A DNA stretch of 64,000 bases from Sapria himalayana (taxonomy: Eukaryota > Streptophyta > Magnoliopsida > Malpighiales > Rafflesiaceae), in contig JAREIK010005782.1 in the NCBI GenBank assembly GCA_029783825.1, positions 52,501 through 116,500 of the forward strand. Reading direction: 5' to 3'. Numbering within the stretch: the stretch's first letter is position 1; each line of letters opens with the position of its first letter. Under the pieces are notes generated by a model. The model was given only the letters and a program-made list of their open reading frames with translations, did not search any database and was not told where the DNA came from. This document shows, piece after piece, positions 14,769 through 26,971 of this stretch. The position numbers and the translations under genes were made by a program.

Positions 14769-17700
14769 GTAGGTCTTCAATCTTTCTTTTTTTATTACTT
14801 TGAGATGCATAATATACCTTAAAAAATGAAATGCTATTGCAGTTTGGCGAACATTGTATTTACATTTCAACGTGTTCCAAAGATTTTTATTTATTATCAA
14901 CTCATCTTATTTCTTTCATTTTTAGATGTTACAGTACTTTCTTCGATGGGGCATTGCCATATAAATTTTGAACGGAAATGATCAATGAGCTAATATGTTT
15001 CTTAAATCAATGAGTTTTTGGCGCATAACTCAATTACTTAAAAATTGTTGGTCATGGATGCTGGATGTTAGAGAGAACCATTCTTGATGATTTTCTTCAA
15101 TAACAGACTAACTTATGAAAAAATTAATCATTTGTGGCTCCATACTAATATTGAGGGAGCAGTGGTTTTGGCTATGCTCAGAACCTCAATATTCAAATTC
15201 AGAATATAAATGGTTTATATGTGATTTCCATGCGTGTGTTTCTTATGGAACTTTTTAAAGAATATCTGAAAAAAAAAGAAAAATATCATGGATGCACATA
15301 AGGTGCTGACATATATCAGAAAAACACGATAAATTGAAAAATTTTGGTTTGTCGGGGCAAGCTACATATGTTTTGGGAATTTTGTAGAAATTTGAAAGTT
15401 TAAAAAGGATGCGGGACATTCTTCTAAGTATGTCTTAGAAATTATAAAATCACACATTTCTTCAAGATAACTTATGGGATTTAAATGATCTAATTTTAAA
15501 TGTGATTTTGACACATATATGCAAACTATAATCATTATGAGATTTAAATGATCCAATATTTAAAAAAATAGAAATATTTCTCAATTATTATATCATTTAT
15601 CTGTTTTTTATAATTTTTTTATGTTTAATATGAGAGCTTTAAGTATGTAAGTTATCATAATCTTTTTCATATTTTTATATAGAGGATTACAAAACATATT
15701 TGTAGTTAGAATTATGTGTGTATATTGTATGCTATATTTTTTTATTTGTGTATTTATTCTTTATGACTTAATGTGTGATTTTATAAATTCTAATTTATTA
15801 GATTTTATAAGAATTTTAAAGTTAAAAGTATTTAAGAGAGAATAATACTAAGATGTGTAATAACTTAGGAAATCTTCATGTTGAATGTATATATAAGAAT
15901 AATATTGAGATGTGTGATATTTTTAAAGTCTTGGAGCGATGATAAGAGACTTGACCCAAGTAAGCTAAGTCTCATATTCGAGACTTGTCAGATATAGTTG
16001 TTAGAGATCTAGCTTAGATTTCCTTTCAATTTACCAAAATAATATTTGAAGAAGATTTTTTATTAAGTGCTAAAGGGAAGATCACAAGTGGATCTACTCC
16101 TCCTCGAGGTTTTGATGATAAATTTTCAAAGCCTACTAGTTTAAATTAAATTTAATTTAGTGTGTCATTTTGGTTTATCAAAGGTTCCACATACAAGCCT
16201 TATTTTGACATTGACACTTGTTATAAAATGAGATGCAGAAATTAAAATAAATAATTAAATTTAACTTGAACACAAATTGAAATAACATAAATCAAATTTC
16301 AATAACTCTTATATACATATTAACACATAAAAACCCCTTATATAGGAAGCAAGTTCATTTGAGCAGCCCACATGAGTTGGGTGCTCCCATCAAGAAGGAA
16401 AATAAAAGTAATAAACCCCAAATTTTAAATAAGTAACTCCAATAACAAATTTCAATATCCTTTTTATACACGTGTTTGTAAGTTCAAATTATCAAAAGTT
16501 AAAATAAACAAATTAATTTTAACTAGAATCAAAGAATATTACTTGTAACATAATAAACTAAAAATAATTAAAACAATAATTGTGTTGGTGATAATAAGAG
16601 CATCAAATGATGTTCTCAAATAATTTTTGGGAGTTCAAGAGAAGATCCTAAAGAGCTACAAGTCCATTATAGTTAGATTATAGGCAATGATGTCGACTCG
16701 TGAAGGAAGGTTGGCTCACTTAAGGGGTTTACATGGAGAATTATTTGAATAGAATCAATTTAAATGATAGGAATTAATAATGAAAGCATATGACAACAAG
16801 AAAATTTTTTAAAATGTGGGTTAAATTGTTTATGGGCCTTATTACAAACATATGATACAACAGGCATGGGTGACCTATGAAATTTGAAACTCTAGGATGA
16901 GAAGACAATCCTGGGTTAGAAAAAACATCTACAAGATTCATCAAAGTAGAACTTGAACTTGCCACTATATATGGAACATCTTTAAGTTATATTGACAAAT
17001 CCCTATCATGCAATTCATTATCTTTACCATAAAAAATATTGCTAGTGAAATTATGTTTAATGTCTATTATATTTAGTTTTTTTTTTGATAAACTACTTTG
17101 TATAACCAAAGTGTTTTTTATTTCAATATTTTGTTAGTGCTGAAAATAAAATAGTGAAAGATTGTGAATGCAACAATAGCACAATAATGGGTGTCTTGCT
17201 ACCTGGTCAATGGGCCGAACAAAATTTTGGAGCACAGCCTGATCTATCCAAGTGATCTGACTCGCTCCATCATTGATATCGAAAAATTATTTAATATAAA
17301 TTGATTTTTTATGTTTGTTTTTCGGTGCTACCAATTTTCTGCAAAATTGTTCATTTTCATTTTCTCTCTCTGCGTGATTTTTTTCTTCACAATTACTGCA
17401 TCCATAAGATATTGTTTTGGTAATAATCTAGAAATACATAAGTATTTTTCTAGTGGATATAGCTTGTCATGTTGAATGACTAGTGAATCACATAATTTTC
17501 TGTGTTTCTAGATTATTGTTTGATTTTCTGCTATGATACTGGATTCTGGTTGTAGATATATCATATTTCAGTTTTCTTTTTCTTCTCAATCTATAAATTT
17601 ACAAATCTTGGTAGCGGAATTACTAATAATGTTTCATCTCAAATCATAAAGCCAACAAATTCATCATGTTTTCTAACCTAGGAAATATTTTTTTCATGAC

Positions 17701-18031
17701 TAGTTGACTTTTTAATACAATCTAAAGAATTCTGCTTAGTAATGATTAAAGGATTATACTTTGAAAAATTTAACTTATTATCTAATTTAAATTTTCTAGC
17801 ATCATTAAGATCATTACCAAAACATATGTATTTGGATTAAATTATTCTTTTTGATTTAGAATATTTAGTCTAAGATTGCCATTGACATATGAAAGGAACC
17901 CTCACTGACAACAAATGTAGTTGATGGTCTATATTTATTGTATATTTTTAATATATTCATAATAGAATAAGTTGAATATCTTAATTTCTTTTAGAATAAG
18001 TGTCATTATAGTCTATATGGAAGAAATAATT
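14769..18031. other. AT-rich island sequence, nothing recognised
   Basis: About 3.3 kb without a recognisable gene, RNA, terminal repeat or tandem repeat. Open frames of 60-65 codons on the minus strand at 15362-15556 and 16774-16965 show no known domain and no supporting splice context. The sequence ends where a CACTA-like terminus starts at 18032. Confidence 0.5.
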
Positions 18032-18480
18032 CACCACAAGAAAAATCCCAAATAGCTAGGGACAATTCCCTAGATAAATAGGGGGTTTCCATCGCTAAAT
18101 AGGATATTACGATGGATTAACGATGGAAGCTTTTCAAATCTAAAGTGATTGTCGCTAAAAATTAGTGAGGGAATGAGTCCCTAGCTAAAAAATTTTAGTG
18201 ACGGAATATCCCTAGATAAAATAATAATTTTTCTAGCTAAACTAGCAAGTTAAATGTGAGTTTTCATCGCTAAATGGATATAACGACGGAACCTTTTCCA
18301 ATCTAAAGTATTTGTCGCTAAAAATTAAGGAGGGAAAGAGTCCCTAGCTAAAAAATTTTAGCATCTAAAAATTCCCTAGCTAAAATAAGTATTCCCTAGC
18401 TAAATTAGCAAGGGAAAATTTCCTAGCCAAATTAGAAAGAGAAAAATCCCTAGCTATTTTCATTTCAAAACTTTTTTCAG
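18032..18480 (+). mobile_element. CACTA left terminus with sub-terminal repeats
   Basis: It begins CACCACAAGAAAAATCCC, one base off the usual CACTACAAGAAAA terminus, followed by dense CCCTAGCTAAA and AGCTAGGGA motifs in both orientations. A block of about 175 bp is duplicated: ATCGCTAAAT occurs at 18091 and 18266, each followed by a GTCGCTAAAAATTA unit and then CCCTAGCTAAAAAATTTTAG. The inner part, CTAAATTAGCAAGG then CCCTAGCTATTTTCATT, matches the reverse complement of about 29670-29720. This terminus and the one ending at 29993 are therefore the same subfamily and could be the two ends of one element of about 12 kb. The 3-bp flanks ATT and AGA do not match. Confidence 0.75.
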
Positions 18481-18681
18481 AATTTTATTTTTTTTTAAAA
18501 TTTAATTAAATAATTTAAAATTTTTATATTAAATTGACTAAAAACACAAACTATAAACAATAATTTATAATTAATAAAAAATAAAATCATTTAATAAATT
18601 ATTCTGATATACTATTTTACATAATTAAAACAAAAACATAACAAAATATTATTACATCTTATTCATCAATGTATCTAGCAA
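18481..18681. other. AT-rich CACTA interior, no gene seen
   Basis: AT-rich sequence continuing the similarity to the reverse complement of about 29590-29660. No gene or RNA is visible. Confidence 0.5.
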
Positions 18682-19007
18682 CAGTGTATAAAGTATAATC
18701 TATCCGGCATTGACATTGCAATCTCTCCCTCAGCCTTGCTGATCACCATCTTTCTACTGTGACAAAGCTGTCTGAGTAATGATGCGTCATTCCTAGTGAA
18801 TAATTTTTTCTCTTCTACAAACTTCATATGGAAAACATTGTGGTATCATATCTATACAAAAATTAAACCAGTCAATCAAATCAAAATAAATAAATAAATA
18901 AAGTTCTATTTTGATAAATATATAATTTTGTAATATATATGTACATATATACTAGGATTTCACTAGTGACATATAATACTATAATATATATGTACATATA
19001 TATTGAT

Positions 19008-19038
<31 letters not shown>

Positions 19039-21495
19039 CATATATAGAAGTATAAATGTATATATACATATATATACATATATACTACAGTGTATATGTT
19101 TACATGGGTATATATGTATATGTACATATATACTGGTATATATGTACAAGTATTTATATGTACATTTATACTCGGTATATATACATATAGACTATAGTGT
19201 ATATGTACATATATAAATGTAAACATATACACTGTAGTGTATATGTATACATTGGTATATGTATATGTATATATATACAAGTATATATATACAAGTATTT
19301 ATATGTACATATATACTTAGTATATGTACATATATACTATAGTGTATATGTACATATATATGTGTACACATATACACTGTAGTATATATATTACATATAT
19401 ATGTACTGTATGTACATATACACTGTAGTGTATATGTACAAGTATGTACATATATACTGGTAAATGCTTGTACATATATACCAATGTATACATATACACT
19501 ACATTGTATATGTACATATACTACAGTGTATATATGTACATATACACATACACTAGTAAATATTTGTATATATATACTAGTATATATATGTGTGTGTGTG
19601 TGTGTGTTTTATACAGGTATATATGTATATATGTATAAGTATTTATATTAAAGTAGAGCATAAATATCTATTATGGAGCATGAACATCAAACAGCTAAAA
19701 ATTTTGTCACAAACATAAAAAACATAAACAAACACATAATCATTGCTGCAAAAAGCATCTTTGTTTGTTTGAAATTTGTATCTAGATTTTATGGGATAAA
19801 AGTTCAATACATACATACATACATTCAGTGCATAAAGTATAATCTATTCATTAAATTGATGTTGCTTTATCTTCCCCAACTCATCCGGTCACTAGCTTTC
19901 TACTGCGACAAAGCTGTCCTAGTCAGGGTGCATCAAGTCTAGTGAAAAATCCCTTTTCTTCTATAAGCTTCGTATGAAAAATATTCTGGTGCCATATCTG
20001 TACTAAAATTAAATAGTCAATCAAATCAAAATAAATAAATAAAATAAGTTCTATTTTGATAAATATATAATACTATAGTATATATGTAAATATATACTAC
20101 AATTTATATGTACATATATACAAGTGTATACATATGCACTATATTATATATATACAAGTACACTATAGTGTATATGTACATATACTATAGTGTATATATG
20201 TACATATATTGAGAATTTATATGTACATATAAATATGTACAAAAACTATAGTGGATTTGTACATATATACTAGTATATATGTACATATACATATAGACTA
20301 GTATATATGTACATATACATATATACTGGTATATATGTACAAGTATTTTTATGTACATATATACTCAATATATGAACATATACACTGTAGTGTATATGTA
20401 CATATATACTAGTGTATACATATACACTATAGTATATATGTACATATATATGTACATGTATGCACATATACATTGTAGTTTAATTGTACAAGTATTTACA
20501 TATATACTGGTAAATACTTGTACATATATACTAGCATATACATATTCACTGCAGTGTAAATGTACATATACTATAGTTTATATATGTACATATATTAAGT
20601 ATTTATATGTACATATAATGAAGTGTATATGTACATATATACTGGTATATATGTACATATAAATATATACTAGTACATATGTACATATACACAAAAACTA
20701 GTAAATACTTGTACATATATACCAGTATATATGTATATGTGTACAAATACATATATACTGGTATATATGTACAAGTATTTACATAAAGTAGAGCGTAAGC
20801 ACCAAATATAAAGCATGAAGATCAAACAGCTATATATTCTGTTATAAGCATAAAAAATCATCTTGGTTTGTTCAAAATTATGTTGAACCTGAAAATATAA
20901 GGCACAAGAAATTAACAACTAAATTTTACATGATGAAAGTTCAATAGATACATACATTTATACATACATGGATGCATACATACATATATGACCTTTTCCT
21001 CTTCCCTCTACAGGTATTTACATAAAGTAGAGCATAAATATTCATAATGAAGCATGAACATCAAACAGTTAGATAGTCTATCATAACCATTAAAAAAGGA
21101 ACAAACACCATAACCAGGACTACAAAAATCATCTCTGTTTGTTAGAAATTGCATTGAACCTGGAAACACAAGGCACAAGAAATTTGTAACTAGATTTTAC
21201 AGGATGAAAGTTCAACACACACACACACATGGATACATACATACATGGATACAAACATACATATATGACCTCCTTTTTATCTTGCCTCTACAAGTATTTA
21301 CATAAAGTAGAGTGTAGACACCCATCATGGAGAATGAACATCAAACAGCTAGTTATTCTATCATAAGCATAAAAAATTGGAACAACACCTTAGAACCAGG
21401 GCTACAAAAATATCTTTGTTTGTTCGAAATTGTGTCGAACCTAAAAACACAAGGCACAAAAAATTTGCCACTGAATTTTACAGGATGAAAATTCA

Positions 21496-21575
<80 letters not shown>
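18682..21575. repeat. Internal tandem repeat, about 1.14-kb unit, with TACATATATACT satellite
   Basis: A conserved block at 18682-18924 recurs at 19826-20070, an offset of about 1145 bp. It runs from CAGTGTATAAAG to GATAAATATATAA. Between and after these blocks lie 0.6-0.7 kb of near-palindromic words such as TATATGTACATATATACT. A second conserved block starting AAGTAGAGCATAAA occurs at 19651, 20786, 21025 and 21305. It includes CATCAAACAGCTA and GGCACAAGAAAT and ends with CA or TACA microsatellite. Internal tandem repeats like this are common in plant CACTA elements. Short open frames here, rich in Tyr-Ile-Met, reflect the microsatellite and are not genes. Confidence 0.85.
21499..21575. repeat. 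(CA)n-(TACA)n-(TA)n microsatellite
   Basis: A CA run passes through TACATACATA into a long TA run. It closes the last unit of the internal tandem repeat. Confidence 0.95.
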
Positions 21576-21578
<3 letters not shown>

Positions 21579-24500
21579 CAAGCTAAAATGAATGATTAAA
21601 TTTTAACATATGAATGTTTGAAATTGCATCATCAATAAAAAACCATACTCATGACTAGATGGAAGACATAGCCTATAAAATTATAATTTATTAGTGAGGC
21701 CTTGATTTTGGATATCACCCTAAATCAAGAGAAAAGATGGACCTACATGAACTTTCCTAGAGAGAGGATATTAATGAAAGCACATCATTATCATACTCTT
21801 AAAATATTTAGGAGTACAAAATTATTAAAATATTACAATTGGATATTTGTTTTTCTCTGACCAATTATAATTTGTAAAAGAATATTAATGCTAGATGTTT
21901 GATAAATTTTCTCAGTATCCTCAAAATTAAAAAAAAATGCTTAAATGATGAATACTTAACATTATGTTCACTCCTAAAAATAAGAACGACAAGAAAAGCA
22001 TTATTCAATAATATCATTGGAGGTTGTACCCAGAATACAAGACCCTTGCTTAGTGCAAGATTTATGATATATTGATATCTCAAAAATATTATTTCAAAAA
22101 TCAATAAAAGCTTTGTCTAATACATCTCAAATACAAGACATATCATCCTTTGACAAAGATACTTGTCATCACATCAAGACAATGACCTCTAATATATACA
22201 TACCAAATAAGAACTTCTAAAGTAATCATGATCTACTAGACACGACTTTTAAATCTCACCAATAAAGAGAGATAGAAATGAGCATTAAAAGACTTGATGA
22301 TCTCAATCCAAAGATGTATATACTAAATGGATACACTCAAAATCTATTTTAAATGAGTTTTCTATCATATCAATTGATCCAGTTTAGAATAATGAGTCAG
22401 ACATTCCAATTACAATATAGACAAATTCATATAATAAAGAGGGACAGAGGGAAAAGATTAATCGACAAGACTATGTTGGTAATGAATGATTTTACATAGC
22501 CTTATAATATTGATTTTTGGAACACATTATTTCATAAGATTAACATGACCACTAATAGGTTATTACTTTCTATTTATCATCACATATATAAAATATGTAT
22601 TACTTAGATATAAAGAATACATTCGTTTATAATAATTTATATAAAAAAATGCTTATGTAGTAGTCCTTAGGATTTATTGTTCCTGAAAGTAGAGAACACA
22701 TATGATTTACGGAATATGAAAGGTAATTTATAGCTTCAAGCAGTCTCCCAAGAAATGATTTAATCATTTTACTCAATATTTACTATATTTTTTCATAGAA
22801 ATATGTCAAATTTTTCTATTTTTTTAAGATGATCAAGATATTAGTATGTGAAACTAATTGTATATAATAATAATAATCTAATTACATGAGATAATCAGTT
22901 TGATATATCTAAACTAAAATCTACAAACCAAGGTTCAGACATTATTTGAAATATCTGAGATTTTTTTTAGTATTAAGATCAAATACTCAAAAAGTATGAC
23001 AACTCTTTCGCAAAGAAAATAAATTATATATATTTTATTTGATAAGATATATCATGATGTACATTGTTGGCTTACTACTTGATCTAAATATAGTTATGGA
23101 TAGGTTTTTATAGTTATACATATTGTAAAATACAATTATTTATAGTTATATGTTATTATACATATATTATATATAGTTATAAATATTTTTATATAGTTAA
23201 ATATAGATATATTCATACAAATAGTTATACATAAATATATACAAAGTTATAAACAAATATATTGGTTTACATATATGTATACATATATGTTTACATAGTT
23301 ACAAATATAGCTATATTTAATTATATAGAGAGTTATAGTTATACAAATATTTATATATAGTTAGACACATATAATTAAACATAATGTTGTATGTTGTTTA
23401 AGCATAAAAAACTGAATTATTATTAGATGAAAACTTTTTTCATGTGCAATATCTCTCTTATGTCCAGATTATTATAGTAAAAGATAAAATAAATGAGATT
23501 ACAGATTCATTTGTTCATTTTTATTAATATATGAAATATGTAAAAAATTCTTATTCTCATTTATAATTTTTCAAAAAACATATTGGAGAAGAAAGAATTG
23601 TGTCTAACAAATCTTTGTGTATGGATATACCAACAAGATAAATCTCAACATATTTATTGATAAGTATAATTATAGCTCATAAAAAAACATTTGAACGTAT
23701 GAAAGAACGAAAATAAATAAATTTTATGATTGAACAAAAAGGATAGATAATTAAAGAATATTGACAAATGATGAGAAGTTTGTATGATTTCTTATAAAAG
23801 TTTTATACCACCACATTACATATTTAGGGGTCAACATATCAAATATATTACTTTTAACACTTATTTTCATGAAGTGAATTGCTTCAAATCATTCTTTTAT
23901 AATGATAACAAAGCAAAAATATTTTTTTATGAATTATGACCATAATAATGAGCATTACATTTAAAAATATTGTCACAATGACAAGATGAATGTGGTATTA
24001 ATTGCAGTGATATTGTTGGATCCTTGTTATATGTTAAAATACGTGAAATTTTATTATTCAAAATTTTAACATACGACCGAGATTAAAAATATAATAAGAA
24101 ATATAAAATCTTTTATAAGTTAATTTACCAATAATATTCATTAACACTATTATAAAATACTTCTAACTGTATTATTAATATTCTCAAAACTCTAAAAATA
24201 ATAACAATAATATAGAACACTGATAAATTATTTTGTAACATAAAGAAATTAGGGAATACATGTAAGTAGTCTTATGACTACACTAAGATGTTGGAGTATA
24301 AATTGGGGACCAAAACTACTAGTATGTGGTGGTTATTATTTGAATTGAAAACCCCTAGGCTCAAACAAGAAATAAAAATGCAGAAATAGAAATTTGATAG
24401 ATATTCATGAGCACAAACATCACATCATAATAATAAAAAACATATAATAGTGTAACCAAAGAGCATGGAAAGAAACTTTGTGTCAATCATTAGAACATGT

Positions 24501-25064
24501 CAAAATTCAACACAATTACACATCAAAATTGGCACAACATTATCATAATCATAGTCTTGCAATCTTTTTCTCCAACGTAAATTATGGTTTTCATATCAAT
24601 CCAGCCACATATTGCAAATGAGAATTGTATATAGAGTGGTGGGAAAATATTTAAAAAATATGAATTAATGTTCCGCAAAAATATTCCATGCAATTTCAAG
24701 ATTGCCAGAACTCCACAAGAATATCTAAAGGAAGAATTATTAGTGATGGACCTCTTTTGTGAGAATTAGGTTTTAGATTAATAATGATTTCGCCATGTTT
24801 CTAAAGTGGAGATAAAACAAGCAACATGCCTACATTACTAATGAAGTACCAGTAGACTACGTAATGTACTCATGGATTGATCTCGATTCACGAATTTACT
24901 CAATGACATCAAACACAGTAGTGAATTTTTTTCACAGAGCTAATTTTTGGATTACGAATAAAAAAATATGGAAGAATGGCCAACCTGATGACTTTATCGG
25001 ATCTCTTCCATGAGGTTGCTTTTTGCCATGGAAGATGAATAATTAAAGTTTAATGGGTTTTATG
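21576..25064. other. AT-rich island sequence, nothing recognised
   Basis: About 3.5 kb of AT-rich DNA. It has a zone of repeated TTATA-GTTATA words at about 23090-23400 but no recognisable gene, RNA, terminal repeat or long terminal repeat. The open frame at 21865-22104 (minus) has no family resemblance that I can see. Confidence 0.5.
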
Positions 25065-25072
25065 GTTATACA

Positions 25073-25539
25073 TAGAGGTGTCAACTGTCCCGGGCCGGCC
25101 CGGGCCGGCACTAGGCACGGCACGAAAAAAATCCGTGCCCGGGCCCGTGCCGTGCCTGGCTTTGGCACGAACCGTGCCGTGCCGTGCCGTGCCTGGCCCG
25201 GCACGGATCGGCCCACGGCACGGCAACCCGGCACGGCAACACGGCACGGGTTTATCCCATGCTGGGAGCCCCGTGAAATCGACCGCATGCCTCCCCTCCC
25301 GCAAAAAAAGACTGCGGGTCGGGTCTAATTCGACCCGACCCGCGGTCCCCCGTTTCCCGAACCGCTCGGACAGGTTTGCCCGAGCGGGCCAGGCGAGGCA
25401 CGGCACGGCCCGTCGTGTCTGCGGGCCGTGCGAGGCCCAGTTTATTTAAACCGTGCCTTGCCGGGCACGGCACGGTAGCACGATCGTGCTCGTGAAAAAC
25501 GGGCCGTGCCGTGCCGGGCCAGCCCGTTTGACACCTCTA
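25073..25539. mobile_element. hAT-like non-autonomous GC-rich element with perfect 8-bp target duplication
   Basis: It starts TAGAGGTGTCAA and ends with the exact inverse TTGACACCTCTA. The flanking 8-mers at 25065-25072 and 25540-25547 are both GTTATACA, a perfect 8-bp target duplication as left by hAT-superfamily transposases. The element is 467 bp and extremely GC-rich, with many GTGCC and GGCCC words. An internal near-palindrome at 25316-25341 has arms GGGTCGGGTC and GACCCGACCC. It encodes no transposase and must be mobilised in trans. Several overlapping open frames on both strands come from GC content and are not called. It lies in the opposite orientation to the copy at 37868. Confidence 0.92.
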
Positions 25540-26080
25540 GTTATACAGCAGCAAGGATCCCTCCACACTAGAGTCGAGAGAGAGAGAAAGGCCAAAAGAG
25601 AGACTTAGAGTTTATTAAGTTAAAGACTAGTTACAATCTCTAACTATTAAGTTTATTAAGTTTTATTAGGTTTTAAAATTCCATTAATGTTTTGATTTTA
25701 AATTATCAATACATTTAATATACAATATATATATATATATATATATAAAACTTCAAGGGGGCATTTTGTTTTTTTTTTACTTTATGCATAATAGAACTTT
25801 TTTTCATCTTAATTCTTAATAGTACTTAATAGCATTAAGAATTAAGTTAGTTTTTTTAATATTATATTTCTATTAAGGGAGAGAGGATGTTTTCTTTATG
25901 AAGGGGAACTCAAAAATGTTGGGTTGAGTATTTTTCGATGCAGCATTTAATATATTATATTTTATCATACAATGAATAATTTAATCTTTTTATTAGTAGA
26001 AATTTTAATGTATGTTTATTTATTTTTTAAAATATCTTTAAAAATTTTAATAAATATAAAATTAATTATTTAATGGTATT
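25540..26080. other. AT-rich spacer with a (TA)n run, no gene seen
   Basis: It contains a GAGAGAGAGAGA patch near 25577-25587, a TA run at about 25727-25746 and A/T-rich repeats. It includes words resembling the reverse complement of 12500-12900. No gene is recognised. Confidence 0.5.
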
Positions 26081-26168
26081 GTAGTCTTTATTAATAGTTA
26101 TTGTAGTCTTTATTAATAGTTATTGCAGTCTTTATTAATAGTTATTGTAGTATTTATTAATATTAATT
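26081..26168. repeat. 22-bp tandem repeat, four units
   Basis: GTAGTCTTTATTAATAGTTATT-type units start at 26081, 26103, 26125 and 26147. The third has GCAGTC and the fourth GTAGTA. Confidence 0.9.
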
Positions 26169-26219
26169 TTTTTTATATTTATATAATTTTTTAAATTATT
26201 TATTTATAATAACATATTT

Positions 26220-26971
26220 TTATAATTATACGAGGAAAATGTGTCTTACAAGGATCACTGATCTATAGACAATGGCATACGTACCTTTAATATACAAAAT
26301 TAAATAAAATATTAAAAAAGTTAAATCATTAAAGGTTAGTGATGAAAATTATCCCTAGCCTAAATAGTTAGGGAAAAACCTTAACTAAATGGATATATTT
26401 TGTGAAAATTAAAATTTAAAGAATAATTGCTTGAAATATAATATAAAAAAGTAAATAAAATTCAAATAATTAGTTAGCGATTGATTTTGTCTTGATCTAA
26501 TTAGCTAGAGAAAATTCATCACTTAATCTATCACTAAATTCTCTACTTCTATTTACGTGAAATTTATGAACATATTAGTGATGAATTATGTCTGGATCTA
26601 ATTAGCTAGGAAAAATATGTCGCTAAATCCGTTGTTAAATTTATCGCTAAATCTTTGGCTTTTCTTGAGTGTAATATACGAACATATTAGCAATGAATAT
26701 TGTATGGATCTAATTAGCTAGAGAAAATCCGTCACTAAATCCATCGTTAAATTTATCACTTTTCATTGTACATAAATTTACGAAAAAAATAGTGATGGAA
26801 ATTTCAATCGACCAATTACGTCGCTAATCCATCACAAATTTTTATTTCAATATAAAATCAAAAATCCCTTGCTATTCCCAACATAATCCCTCGCAATTTA
26901 GCTATGGATTGATCCCTAGCTAAATTTCCCTAGCTAAATCTTCCTTGTTAAATTGATATTTTATTGTAGTG
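26220..26971 (+). mobile_element. CACTA right terminus with sub-terminal repeats
   Basis: Sub-terminal units such as ATCTAATTAGCTAGAGAAAA, GTCGCTAAATCC and CCCTAGCTAAAT lead to a terminus ending ATTTTATTGTAGTG at 26971, the inverse of a CACTACAATAAAAT end. Its inner part at 26220-26500 is the inverted counterpart of 12168-12470. Its outer part matches the isolated fragment at 58767-58835: in reverse complement both read AAAATAT, then GGGAAATTTAGCT, then GGGATCAATCC. The 3 bases after the end are TTT. Confidence 0.8.

Noticed and set aside
18881..20662. Tyr/Ile/Met-rich open frames on both strands
   Set aside because: They are translations of TACATATATACT satellite and do not extend beyond it.
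24290..25064. Possible long terminal repeat starting TGTTGGAGT near 24288
   Set aside because: No second copy, no primer-binding site and no target duplication found.
25043..25473. Five overlapping open frames on both strands in the GC-rich element
   Set aside because: GTGCC/GGCAC repeats give few stops in any frame. The terminal inverted repeats and 8-bp target duplication explain the region.
18032..26971. A single CACTA element from 18032 to 26971
   Set aside because: The sub-terminal sequences of these two ends belong to different subfamilies: 18032 pairs with 29993, and 26971 pairs with 12168. The 3-bp flanks ATT and TTT do not match fully.
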